Part shown: piece after piece, positions 20,929 to 29,157 of the stretch | Layout: each line of letters starts with the position of its first letter | Numbering within the stretch: position 1 is the stretch's first letter | DNA from: Sphaerotilus sp. | Lineage (GTDB): Bacteria > Pseudomonadota > Gammaproteobacteria > Burkholderiales > Burkholderiaceae_C | Length of the DNA: 39,903 nt | Assembly: GCA_013299055.1 (NCBI GenBank) | Contig: JAAFKB010000033.1 | Span: 1 to 39,903, forward strand | Direction of reading: 5' to 3' | Notes under the pieces: model-generated | Databases searched by the model: none | Told to the model about the DNA's origin: nothing | What the model saw: only the letters and a program-made list of their open reading frames with translations | Program-made: the position numbers and the translations under genes

Positions 20929-21900
20929 ATGGCTGTTTTCACTGAAGTGTCCCTCGACGCGGCCAACGCGCTCGTCGAACGTCTGGGTCTGGGATCGGTC
21001 ACCGCACTGCGCGGCATCACCTCCGGCATCGAGAACACCAACTACTTCGTCACCACCGACCGGGACGACGAGTGGGTGCTGACCCTGTTCGAGCGGCTCA
21101 CGTTCGAGCAGCTGCCGTTCTACCTGCACCTGATGAAGCACCTGGCCGCCGCCGGCATCCCGGTGCCGGACCCGCAGGCGGACGCAACCGGCGAGATCCT
21201 GCACACCGTCTGCGGCAAGCCCGCGGCGCTGGTCGACAAGCTCTCCGGTGGTCACCAGCTCGCGCCGTCGATCTGGCACTGCCAGCAGGTCGGCCAGATG
21301 CTCGCCCGCATGCACCTCGCCGGCCGCGACTACCCCCGCCACCAGCCCAACCTGCGCGGGCTGGACTGGTGGGTCGAGACGGTGCCGGTGGTCGTGCCCC
21401 ACATGGACGCCGAGGCACGCCGCCTGATCGAGGACGAGCTGGCCTTCCAGCAGCATGTGGCGCAGTCGGCGGCCTACCTGGCCCTGCCGCGCGGCCCGGT
21501 CCACGCCGACCTGTTCCGCGACAACGTGATGTTCGACGGCCTGCCCGGCCACGAGAAGCTCACCGGCTTCTTCGACTTCTACTTCGCGGGCGTCGACACC
21601 TGGCTGTTCGACCTCGCGGTGTGCCTGAACGACTGGTGCATCGACCTCGACACCGGTCGCCTCGACGAGCAGCGGGCCGGCGCAATGGTCACCGCCTACG
21701 ACACCGAATGCCCCATGAGCGCCGACGAGCTGCGCCTGCTGCCGGCGATGATGCGGGCCGGCGCACTGCGCTTCTGGACCTCGCGGCTGTGGGACTTCCA
21801 CCTGCCCCGCGAGGCGAGCATGCTCAAGCCGCACGACCCGACCCACTTCGAGCGCGTGCTGCGCGAGCGGGTCGGCCATCCCTGGCACTGGACGCGCTGA
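20929..21900 (+). CDS. thrB: Homoserine kinase (aminoglycoside-phosphotransferase fold)
   Basis: Phosphorylates L-homoserine on the threonine pathway. The 323-residue protein belongs to the ThrB type found in many alpha-, beta- and gammaproteobacteria, which has the aminoglycoside-kinase fold and not the GHMP fold. Visible are the opening [20 protein letters not shown], the glycine-rich ATP loop [13 protein letters not shown], the catalytic loop [14 protein letters not shown] with Asp, and the metal-binding [20 protein letters not shown] 20929 is the family start; the open frame reaches back to 20782 through the polA promoter region. A BPSS1780-like gene follows after 11 bases. Confidence 0.96.
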   Translation: MAVFTEVSLDAANALVERLGLGSVTALRGITSGIENTNYFVTTDRDDEWVLTLFERLTFEQLPFYLHLMKHLAAAGIPVPDPQADATGEILHTVCGKPAALVDKLSGGHQLAPSIWHCQQVGQMLARMHLAGRDYPRHQPNLRGLDWWVETVPVVVPHMDAEARRLIEDELAFQQHVAQSAAYLALPRGPVHADLFRDNVMFDGLPGHEKLTGFFDFYFAGVDTWLFDLAVCLNDWCIDLDTGRLDEQRAGAMVTAYDTECPMSADELRLLPAMMRAGALRFWTSRLWDFHLPREASMLKPHDPTHFERVLRERVGHPWHWTR

Positions 21901-21911
21901 GGCACCCCACG

Positions 21912-22682
21912 ATGAAACTCCGAGTCGCCTCCCCCCGCGACGGCCTGCAGTGGATGCTCAGCGGCGTCCACCTGGCGCGCCAGCAGACGCTGGGACTGGC
22001 CAGCCTCTTCGGCCTGATGGTCTTCGGCATGGCGCTGCTGCTGGGGCTGCCCTGGATCGGGCCCGTGCTGGTGGCGATGTTGCTGCCGGCGCTGTCGGCG
22101 GGCTGGGTGGAGGCGGCCACTGCCGTGCAGGCCGGCCAGCGTCCGCTCGTGACCCACCTGATCGGCCCGCTGCGCTCGGCCAGCCGGGCGGCGCTGCTGC
22201 AGCTGGGCGGGGTCAACGCCGTGGGTACCTTCCTGCTGCTGCTGCTGGCCGACGCGCTGGACCCCGGCATGGCCGACGCCTGGGCCACCATGCGCGACAG
22301 CGAGACCTCGGCCGACGCCACGCTCGACGCCATCGGCGCGCTGCAGCAAGGCATGGTGCTGCGCGCCATGCTGATGCTGCCGCTGGTGCTGACGCTCTGG
22401 CACGCGCCCATGGTCATCGTGCGCACCGGTGCCGGTGTCGGCAAGGCGCTGTTCATCAGCGCCACGGCGACCTGGCGCAACCTGGGCGCCTTCGTCGTCT
22501 ACGGCGTGGCCTGGCTGCTGGCCGATCTGGTGCTGTCGCTGCTGCTGGCGGGGCTGCTGGCCGCGCTCGGACTGGGGCAGCTCGCGATGGTGCTCGTGCT
22601 GCCCGGCGCGATGGTGTTCTCGGGCGCGTTCTATGCGTCGCTGAAGGCCAGCGTGGACGGCTGCATCGACTTCGACGCCTGA
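21912..22682 (+). CDS. BPSS1780-like polytopic membrane protein
   Basis: A 256-residue membrane protein with about six hydrophobic segments, including LFGLMVFGMALLLGLPWIGPVLVAMLLPAL in the first third (two helices) and LADLVLSLLLAGLLAALGLGQL near the end. The opening RVASPRDGLQWMLSGVHLARQQ and the PALSAGWVEAATAVQAG segment match what I know as the BPSS1780 family of Burkholderiales, which has no known biochemical function. It lies 11 bases after thrB and is probably co-transcribed. A short CCCCC/GGGGG hairpin at about 22702-22719 follows. Confidence 0.85.
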   Translation: MKLRVASPRDGLQWMLSGVHLARQQTLGLASLFGLMVFGMALLLGLPWIGPVLVAMLLPALSAGWVEAATAVQAGQRPLVTHLIGPLRSASRAALLQLGGVNAVGTFLLLLLADALDPGMADAWATMRDSETSADATLDAIGALQQGMVLRAMLMLPLVLTLWHAPMVIVRTGAGVGKALFISATATWRNLGAFVVYGVAWLLADLVLSLLLAGLLAALGLGQLAMVLVLPGAMVFSGAFYASLKASVDGCIDFDA

Positions 22683-22749
22683 AGACCCCAAGTCCATCCG
22701 ACCCCCTCGAACGCGGGGGCATCGGCACCGCCACATCTCGTCAAGGATG

Positions 22750-22811
22750 CCCTGAAACGCAAGAATCGCCCCTTGTTCTCGCGATTGATCATTTCGCCAT
22801 CTTCAGGGGGG
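22750..22811 (+). promoter_or_regulatory. Leader of the RTX gene with a possible ribosome-site-masking stem
   Basis: CCCTGAA at 22750-22756 is the exact complement of TTCAGGG at 22802-22808, and the right arm covers the start of the AGGGGGG ribosome site (22805-22811), five bases from the ATG. CGCCCC at 22767-22772 could also pair with the G run. Confidence 0.35.
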
Positions 22812-22815
22812 ATCC

Positions 22816-25800
22816 ATGGGCATCACACGCAACGGCACCGCAGGCCACGACAATCTGCTGGGCACCACCACCGACGACCTGCTCTACGGTCTGGCAGGCA
22901 ACGACACACTCAACGGCATCCAGGGCAACGACACCCTGCACGGCGGCGCGGGCAATGACACCCTGCGCGGCGACATGGGCACGCTGCACTTCTACGGCGG
23001 CGCCGGCAACGACACGCTGATGACCGGCGGCATGGCCAGCATGACGGCCTACTTTGGCCGCGGCGACGGGCAGGACACGATCGCGCCCCACCAGGACTGG
23101 GCGAGCGCCGTCAACACGCTGCAATTCACCGGGGCCATCGCCAAGGGCGACATCGCGGTGTCGGTGTCCGGCTACTCGCTGGTGCTGTCGATCCGCGGCA
23201 CCACCGACTCGGTCACCATCGGCAGCTTCTACAACTTCGCACCACCCGGCACCGAAGGCACCCTGATCGGCGGTGGCATGACGGGCGTGCAGCTCGTCAA
23301 GTTCGCCGACGGTTCGTCGTGGACGATGGACGACCTCAAGGCCATCGTCTTCGCCGGCACCACCGGCAGCGATGCGATCCGTGGCAGCGTCCAGAACGAC
23401 ACCCTCACGGGAGGCCTTGGCAACGACACCCTGCTCGGCCTCGGGGGCAATGACTGGCTCGACGGCGGCAGCGGCAACGATGTGATGACCGGCGGCATCG
23501 GCCACGACACCTACACCGTCGACGCCGTCGGCGACACCGTGGTCGAGCTTGGCGACGCTGGCGGCGGCAACGACACCGTCCGCAGCAGCATCAATTACAC
23601 CCTGGGCGCCCATGTCGAGAACCTGACGCTCACCGGCACCGCCCTCAACGGCACCGGCAACACGCTGGCCAATGTCCTCACCGGCAGCGACACCGCCAAC
23701 GTGCTCACGGGTGCGGGCGGCAATGACACGCTGTACGGCCTCGGTGGCAACGACACCCTCTACGGCAGCTACTCCGGCGCGGATGTGCTGGACGGCGGCG
23801 CCGGAAACGATCTGCTCAACGGCCTGTTCGGCGACGATCTGCTGACCGGTGGACTGGGCAACGACACCCTGATCGGAGACGCCGGGAATGACGTGCTGAT
23901 CGGCGAAGACGGCAACGACAGCCTCACCGGCAACCTCGGCAATGACACGCTCTCCGGTGGTCTGGGCACCGATCTGATCACGTTCAACCGCGGCGACGGC
24001 CAGGATCTGCTGGCGCTCAACGGCGGCGCGACCCTCTACAACGACGTGCTGCAGTTTGGCGCTGGCATCGTCCCGACCGACATCGATGTCTCGGTCAGTG
24101 GCAGCAGCGTCGTCCTCTCGTTGCGGGGCACGACCGACCGCGTCACCATCGCCGGCTTCTACAACTCCGTCGCTGGCGTGATCGGCAGCAACATCGGCGG
24201 GACACCGACCGCCGTGCAGCAGATCCGCTTTGCCAACGGCACCACCTGGACCACCGACAGCCTGAAGGCCATCGTCTTCGCAGGCACCGCAGGCAACGAC
24301 ACCATCCAGGGCAGCTACCTCGACGACGTGCTCAACGGCGGCGCAGGCAACGACACGCTGTACGGTTACAGCGGCAACGATCTGCTGGACGGCGGCGCTG
24401 GCAGCAACTGGCTCGACGGCGGCACCGGCAACGACACGCTCATCGGCAGTGCTGGCGGCAACGACGTGCTCTACGGGGGCGATGGCGACGACTCGCTCAA
24501 CGGCATCCAAGGCAGCGACACCCTCTATGGCGGTGCCGGCAACGACCGCCTGAATGGGGATGAAGGCACGCTGAGCTTCTACGGTGGGGCGGGCAACGAC
24601 GTTCTCTCCACCGGTGGCATGGCCAGTCTGATCGCCTACTTTGGCAAAGGCGACGGCCAGGACACCATCGTCGGCCACGCCGACTGGGCCAGGAGCGTCA
24701 ACACGCTACAGTTCACCGGCGCCATCACCAAGAGCGACATCAGCGTCACGGCTTCCGGCAATTCGCTGGTGCTGGCGATCCGCGGCACCACGGACTCGGT
24801 CACGATCGACCGCTTCTACAACTACGGCCCCAGCATGCCCGAAGGCATGAACATCGGCGGTGGCGTGAGCGGCATCCAGGTCGTCCAGTTCGCCGACGGC
24901 ACCCAGTGGACGGAAAGCGACCTCAAGGCCATCGTCTTCGCCGGCACCACCGGCAACGATTCCATCAACGGCACCTGGCAAGCCGACACGGTCTCCGGCG
25001 GTGCCGGCCATGACCAGCTCATGGGTCTGGGTGGCAACGACCGGCTCGACGGCGGTGCGGGCGACGACACCCTGTCCGGCGGCAGCGGGCGCGACACCCT
25101 CATCGGCGGCGCGGGCAATGACCGCTACCTGCTGGTCAGCCCGATGGACAGTCCGGCCAACGACATCCTGGATGTCCTCGTCGAGACGGTCGATGGCGGC
25201 ATGGACACCGTGGTCACCCCCGAGAGCTATACCCTCGGCGCCCACCTCGAAAACCTGGTCGTCAACGGCTACGCCTACACGCCAGCAGACATCGCCAGCA
25301 AGGTCTTCACCGGCACGGGCAATGCGCTCGCCAACAAGCTGGAAGGCAGCGACCTGCGCAATGTGCTGAACGGACTGGCCGGCAATGACCAGCTCTTCGG
25401 CTACGGCGGACAGGACGTGCTGGACGGCGGCACCGGCAACGACTCGATGACGGGCGGCGAGGGGGATGACACCTATGTCGTCGATGCAGCAGGCGACGTG
25501 GTCACCGAACTGACCGGAGAAGGCACCGACCTCGTCCGGGCCAGTGTCCACCACATCCTCGCCACCAACATCGAGAACCTGACCCTGCTCACCACCGCCG
25601 CCCTGAACGGCACTGGCAACCTGCTGAACAACACCCTCACCGGCAACAGTGCCGTCAACGTGCTGACCGGCGCAGGGGGCAACGACACGCTGTACGGCCT
25701 GGGCGGCAACGACACCCTGCACGGCGGCACCGGCAACGACACGCTCGACGGCTCCTGGGGCAACGACACCTACCAGTTCGGCCGTGGCGAAGGACAGGAC

Positions 25801-26139
25801 CGCATCGTCGAGTCCGACAACACGACCACGGGCGTGGACACGCTGCAGCTCTTCGCCGGGGTCAGCCGCGAGCAGGTCTGGTGGCGCAAGTCGGGCAGCG
25901 ATCTGGAGATGAGCCTCCTCGGCACCACCGACAAGGTGACGGTACAGAACTGGTACGCGGGCAAGTCCAGCCAGATCGAGCAGTTCAGGACCGCCGACGG
26001 CAAGGTGCTGCTGAGCACGCAGGTGGACCGGCTGGTCAGCGCGATGGCCGCCTTTGCCCCGCCCGCGGTCGGACAGACCACGCTCACCGCCGCCCAGCAG
26101 ACCGCGCTGGTGCCGCTGATCGCCGCGAACTGGAAGTAA
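22816..26139 (+). CDS. RTX calcium-binding repeat protein (HCBP-related), 1107 residues
   Basis: Predicted secreted acidic protein made of RTX nonapeptides (GGxGxDxLx, for example GGAGNDTLYG) that bind calcium and form a beta-roll outside the cell. No N-terminal signal peptide is seen, as expected for type I secretion. Four copies of a roughly 110-residue module, resembling the 'haemolysin-type calcium-binding related' domain, lie at about 78-190, 389-497, 607-715 and 986-1075, with cores such as GDGQDTI, IRGTTDSVTI, FYN and LKAIVFAGT. A second motif, YTLGAHVENLTL, recurs near 261, 805 and 914. The C-terminus ends in hydrophobic LVPLIAANWK. No protease, lipase or adenylate-cyclase domain was found, and no type I secretion genes are nearby. 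A G-rich ribosome site precedes the ATG. Confidence 0.93.
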   Translation: MGITRNGTAGHDNLLGTTTDDLLYGLAGNDTLNGIQGNDTLHGGAGNDTLRGDMGTLHFYGGAGNDTLMTGGMASMTAYFGRGDGQDTIAPHQDWASAVNTLQFTGAIAKGDIAVSVSGYSLVLSIRGTTDSVTIGSFYNFAPPGTEGTLIGGGMTGVQLVKFADGSSWTMDDLKAIVFAGTTGSDAIRGSVQNDTLTGGLGNDTLLGLGGNDWLDGGSGNDVMTGGIGHDTYTVDAVGDTVVELGDAGGGNDTVRSSINYTLGAHVENLTLTGTALNGTGNTLANVLTGSDTANVLTGAGGNDTLYGLGGNDTLYGSYSGADVLDGGAGNDLLNGLFGDDLLTGGLGNDTLIGDAGNDVLIGEDGNDSLTGNLGNDTLSGGLGTDLITFNRGDGQDLLALNGGATLYNDVLQFGAGIVPTDIDVSVSGSSVVLSLRGTTDRVTIAGFYNSVAGVIGSNIGGTPTAVQQIRFANGTTWTTDSLKAIVFAGTAGNDTIQGSYLDDVLNGGAGNDTLYGYSGNDLLDGGAGSNWLDGGTGNDTLIGSAGGNDVLYGGDGDDSLNGIQGSDTLYGGAGNDRLNGDEGTLSFYGGAGNDVLSTGGMASLIAYFGKGDGQDTIVGHADWARSVNTLQFTGAITKSDISVTASGNSLVLAIRGTTDSVTIDRFYNYGPSMPEGMNIGGGVSGIQVVQFADGTQWTESDLKAIVFAGTTGNDSINGTWQADTVSGGAGHDQLMGLGGNDRLDGGAGDDTLSGGSGRDTLIGGAGNDRYLLVSPMDSPANDILDVLVETVDGGMDTVVTPESYTLGAHLENLVVNGYAYTPADIASKVFTGTGNALANKLEGSDLRNVLNGLAGNDQLFGYGGQDVLDGGTGNDSMTGGEGDDTYVVDAAGDVVTELTGEGTDLVRASVHHILATNIENLTLLTTAALNGTGNLLNNTLTGNSAVNVLTGAGGNDTLYGLGGNDTLHGGTGNDTLDGSWGNDTYQFGRGEGQDRIVESDNTTTGVDTLQLFAGVSREQVWWRKSGSDLEMSLLGTTDKVTVQNWYAGKSSQIEQFRTADGKVLLSTQVDRLVSAMAAFAPPAVGQTTLTAAQQTALVPLIAANWK
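23047..26040 (+). repeat. Four HCBP-related modules inside the RTX gene
   Basis: Copies lie at about 23047-23385, 23980-24306, 24634-24960 and 25771-26040. Copies 1 and 3 are the closest, sharing GGMASMTAYFGRGDGQDTI-like and NTLQFTGAI blocks. Copy 2 has diverged more. Copy 4 is the most different and leads into the C-terminus. Boundaries were set by eye. Confidence 0.75.
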
Positions 26140-26163
26140 GCCGCAGGCGCTTCGGCGCGCAGC

Positions 26164-26967
26164 TCAGCCCTCGCGCACGTCCGCGATGGGCTGTGCGCCG
26201 AAGTCGGCTCGCGCCAGCCAGGCCAGCACCTTGGCGGCCGCGGCCTCGGCGCTGTCGAGCAGACCGGCTTCCTGCAGCTGCACGAAGCGCAGCCGGTCCG
26301 GGAACAGCGCCGGATCACCCCCACGCAGCTGCCCCTGCATGTCGGTGTCGATGACGCCCGGCGCCAGCGAGACGATGCGTGCAGGGTGCGGGCGCTGCGC
26401 CTCCTCCATCGCGACGGCGCGGCTGAAGTGGTCCATCCCCGCCTTGGCCGCACAGTAGGACGCGCTGCCCGCCATCGCCCGCCGGCCCAGACCGGAGGAG
26501 ATGTTGAGCACCTTGACCGCCCCGCCCTGCCGCGCCGACCAGCCCTCGGTGCCGCGCAGGAACGCCGCCGTCAGCAGCATCGGCGCCTCCAGCCCCACCC
26601 GCAGCGCGTTCGACAGCTCGGTCGCACGGCTTGCCCCGATCGGCCCCAGTGGCGACAGCACGCCGGCGTTGTTGAGCAAGGTGGCGTTGGCCCAGCGGTC
26701 CACGGTCTGCGTGGCCAGCCAGTCGCCGAGCTGCTGCGCAGCGGCAGGGGCGTCGGCGAGGTCCAGCGGCCAGGCCGTGCAGGCGCTGCCGTGCTGCGCC
26801 GCCCAGTCCGCCAGCGTGGTGTCGGGGCGGCGGGCCACGGCGATCAGGTGGCGGCCGGGCGTGCGCAGCCACTGGCGGGCCATCGCCAGACCCAGGCCGC
26901 GCGAGGCGCCGGTCAGCACCATCAGGTGGGTGGGTGCGGCGGCGGGGGAGTCGAGGGAGTTGTCCAT
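26164..26967 (-). CDS. Short-chain dehydrogenase/reductase (SDR)
   Basis: NAD(P)-dependent oxidoreductase of the classical SDR family, 267 residues. The cofactor motif is TGASRGLG near residue 19, followed by the structural LLNNAG and the catalytic Ser region ISSGLG. The active-site YCAAK (Tyr-x3-Lys) and PGVIDTDMQGQ follow. The Arg after the glycine motif and VARRP suggest NADPH preference, which is an inference. The layout resembles sepiapterin/benzil-reductase-like SDRs, but the substrate cannot be told. ATG 26967 is chosen because the family begins there; the longer frame reaches into the divergent M48 gene. It ends 25 bases from the convergent RTX gene. Confidence 0.9.
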   Translation of the reverse strand: MDNSLDSPAAAPTHLMVLTGASRGLGLAMARQWLRTPGRHLIAVARRPDTTLADWAAQHGSACTAWPLDLADAPAAAQQLGDWLATQTVDRWANATLLNNAGVLSPLGPIGASRATELSNALRVGLEAPMLLTAAFLRGTEGWSARQGGAVKVLNISSGLGRRAMAGSASYCAAKAGMDHFSRAVAMEEAQRPHPARIVSLAPGVIDTDMQGQLRGGDPALFPDRLRFVQLQEAGLLDSAEAAAAKVLAWLARADFGAQPIADVREG

Positions 26968-27011
26968 GCTGGCGATTGTGGCGAAGTTGGCGGACCTGGG
27001 GCGGGCCTGCC

Positions 27012-27017
27012 TAGAAT
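27012..27017 (+). promoter_or_regulatory. Candidate -10 box of the M48 peptidase gene
   Basis: TAGAAT, 38 bases before the ATG at 27056. TTGGCG about 19 bases upstream may be the -35, with a longer than normal spacer. A GGAG ribosome site lies at 27045-27048. Confidence 0.45.
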
Positions 27018-27055
27018 CGGACGACTGTTTGGCTGCACACCCCCGGAGACCGCCC

Positions 27056-28402
27056 ATGACCCATCCGCACGACGCCCACGCCGAGCGCCTGCGCCGCAAC
27101 CGCCTGACCCGCCGCGACACGCTGTGGCTGTTCGCCGCCGGCACCTCCGCCACGGCGCTGGCGGGCTGCGCCGTCTCGCCCGTCTCGGGCAAGCGCATCA
27201 TGGTCGGCATGAGCGAAGCGGACGAGCGCCAGGCCGACGCCCAGCAGGCCCCGCACCAGTTCTCGCAAGACCTCGGCGCCGTGCAGGACGTTGAGGTCAA
27301 CACCTACCTCAGCCGCGTCAACCAGGGCTTGCTGGGGCAGGTCCACCGCCGCGACATGCCCTACAACGTGCGCGCGCTCAACGCCAACTACGTCAACGCC
27401 TACACCTTCCCCGGCGGCGCGATGGGCGTGACCCGCGGCATCCTGGTGGAGATGCAGGACGAAGCCGAACTCGCCGCCCTGCTCGGTCACGAACTCGGCC
27501 ACGTGAACGCCCGCCACGCCGCGCAGCGCCAGGGGCAGGCCCTGGTGGCGCAGGTCGCGATGGTGTCGCTGGCGGTGGCGACACAGGACTCGGCCTGGTC
27601 GCCGCTGATCGGCCTGGGCAGCCAGATCGGTGCGAGCGCGCTGCTGGCCAGCTACTCGCGCGACAACGAACACCAGGCCGACGCGCTCGGGCAGGAATAC
27701 CTCGTCGGCGCCGGCTACCCCGCCAGCGGCATGACCCAGCTCCACGCGCTGCTGGTCCGCCAGCACAAGGAACAGCCGGGGATGCTGGAGACCATGTTCT
27801 CCTCCCACCCCATGAGCACCCAGCGCCTGGACAACGCCCGACAGGCGGCCGAGACGCAGTACGCCGCCAGTGCCAAGGCCCCCCGCCAGCGCGAGCGGTT
27901 CATGGACAGCACCGCCAGCCTGCGCCGCATCCGCCCGGCCATCGAAGCCTGCAAGCATGGCGAACTCGCCATGGCCCGCAAGGCGCTGCCGGAAGCACAG
28001 CGCCAGTTCGCCCAGGCGTTGCAGACGGCCCCGCGCGACTACGCCGCCAACCTGCGCATGGCCCAGTGCCTGCAGGCGCTGGGCCAGCAGCGCGAGGCCC
28101 AGCGTTACGCCGAGAACGCCCGCAACGTCTACCCGCAGGAGGCGCAGGCGCACAAGCTCGGCGCCTCGCTGCACCTGGCGCTGCGCAATCCGGGCGCGGC
28201 CTACCAGGCGCTGGAGCAGTTCGACCGCCTGCTGCCGGGCGATCCGGGCGTGCTGTTCATGAAGGGCTATGCGCTCGACGGCATGGGCCAGAGCCGCCGC
28301 GCCGCCGAACACTACGCGCAGTTCCTGCAGATCAACCGCCAGGGCGAAGCCGCCCAGTTCTCCGCCAGCCGCCTGCGGGCCATGGGCCATGCCGTCCAGT
28401 GA
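27056..28402 (+). CDS. M48-family metallopeptidase, lipoprotein with TPR tail
   Basis: Zinc peptidase of the BepA/YfgC/LoiP kind, expected in the periplasm; relatives look after outer-membrane assembly. The 448-residue protein starts with a signal that has twin arginines (TRRDTLWLF, R19-R20) and the lipobox LAGC with Cys38. This suggests a lipoprotein, possibly sent through Tat. The zinc motif is HELGH (H145, E146, H149), with the third ligand Glu205 in DNEHQADALG. After residue 280 come helix pairs like tetratricopeptide repeats (for example RQFAQALQTAPRDYAANLRMA). The stop overlaps the next gene by 14 bases. Confidence 0.93.
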   Translation: MTHPHDAHAERLRRNRLTRRDTLWLFAAGTSATALAGCAVSPVSGKRIMVGMSEADERQADAQQAPHQFSQDLGAVQDVEVNTYLSRVNQGLLGQVHRRDMPYNVRALNANYVNAYTFPGGAMGVTRGILVEMQDEAELAALLGHELGHVNARHAAQRQGQALVAQVAMVSLAVATQDSAWSPLIGLGSQIGASALLASYSRDNEHQADALGQEYLVGAGYPASGMTQLHALLVRQHKEQPGMLETMFSSHPMSTQRLDNARQAAETQYAASAKAPRQRERFMDSTASLRRIRPAIEACKHGELAMARKALPEAQRQFAQALQTAPRDYAANLRMAQCLQALGQQREAQRYAENARNVYPQEAQAHKLGASLHLALRNPGAAYQALEQFDRLLPGDPGVLFMKGYALDGMGQSRRAAEHYAQFLQINRQGEAAQFSASRLRAMGHAVQ

Positions 28403-29117
28403 CCCCACCCCATCCAGCCGGCTGGGCACCGGGCGCATCGTCGGGCTGCTGCTGTTCGGCACGCTGGTGTTCCTGGTGGCGGCACTGGTCGCCCCCTGGA
28501 TCTGGCAGACCTTGCGCAGCGCGGACACGCCGGTGAAGGTGGCGGTCGCGGACCTGCCCTGGCAGATCGAGCGCCGGCCCGATGGCAGCAGCCTGGTCTT
28601 CGGCCTCGACCTCGGCCACGGCACGCTGGCACAGGCCGCTCGCCGCTGGCCCGAGGAGCCGCTGCAGCTCGCGCTGGTCCGCGACGCGCAGGCCGGGCTG
28701 ACGCTGGAAGGCCATGTGGAGCGCGTGAACGCCGGCTTCGTGCAGGGCAAGCTCGTGCTCACCGGCCGCGCCGACGCCGCCACGCTGCAAGCCTGGGCCG
28801 ACCGCGCCACCGGCCGCACGCCGCAGCCCAGCGGCACCTGGCGCCTGACGCTCGCCCCGGACGACCACGCCGCCGCGCTGACCGCACCGATCGCCGGTCT
28901 GGTGTTCCTGCCGGTGGCACGCTTCGACGAAGCCACCGCCATCGAACGCTTCGGCCCGCCACCCGAGCGCCTCGCCACGCCGGACGGCACCGTGCATCTG
29001 CTCTATCCCGAACACGGCGTGGTGGTCGCGCTCGATCCGCAGGGACGCGCCAGGCCGGTACTGCAGTACGTGGCACCGGCCGAGTTCCAGCGGCTGCGGG
29101 CACCACTGCTGCGCTGA
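28389..29117 (+). CDS. Membrane-anchored protein of unknown function
   Basis: A 242-residue protein I do not recognise. One hydrophobic helix near the N-terminus (LLLFGTLVFLVAALVAPWIW, about residues 18-37) is followed by a soluble part of mixed strand and helix with no known motif. It contains DLPWQIERRPDGSSLVFGLDLG and repeated ALA-rich helices. With a single N-terminal anchor, the body would face the periplasm. ATG 28389 overlaps the M48 gene by 14 bases in another frame, so translation is probably coupled. Its fixed position between an M48 lipoprotein and an AIM24 protein suggests a role at the envelope, which is only inference. Confidence 0.75.
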   Translation: MPSSDPTPSSRLGTGRIVGLLLFGTLVFLVAALVAPWIWQTLRSADTPVKVAVADLPWQIERRPDGSSLVFGLDLGHGTLAQAARRWPEEPLQLALVRDAQAGLTLEGHVERVNAGFVQGKLVLTGRADAATLQAWADRATGRTPQPSGTWRLTLAPDDHAAALTAPIAGLVFLPVARFDEATAIERFGPPPERLATPDGTVHLLYPEHGVVVALDPQGRARPVLQYVAPAEFQRLRAPLLR

Positions 29118-29157
29118 AGTCGCCCACCAACGTTTTTCTCCACACGAGACCCTCGCC

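Noticed and set aside
22702-22719. CCCCC/GGGGG hairpin behind the BPSS1780-like gene as a terminator
   Set aside because: Only five G-C pairs and no T run; mentioned in that gene's entry but not supported as a separate terminator.
22789-24678. 629-codon minus-strand open frame with repeated V/A pattern
   Set aside because: It mirrors the RTX repeats on the other strand, so the apparent repeats are inherited from the sense gene.
26140-26163. GCGC-TTCG-GCGC hairpin between the RTX and SDR genes
   Set aside because: Four pairs in GC-rich DNA is within chance, and there is no T run on either strand.
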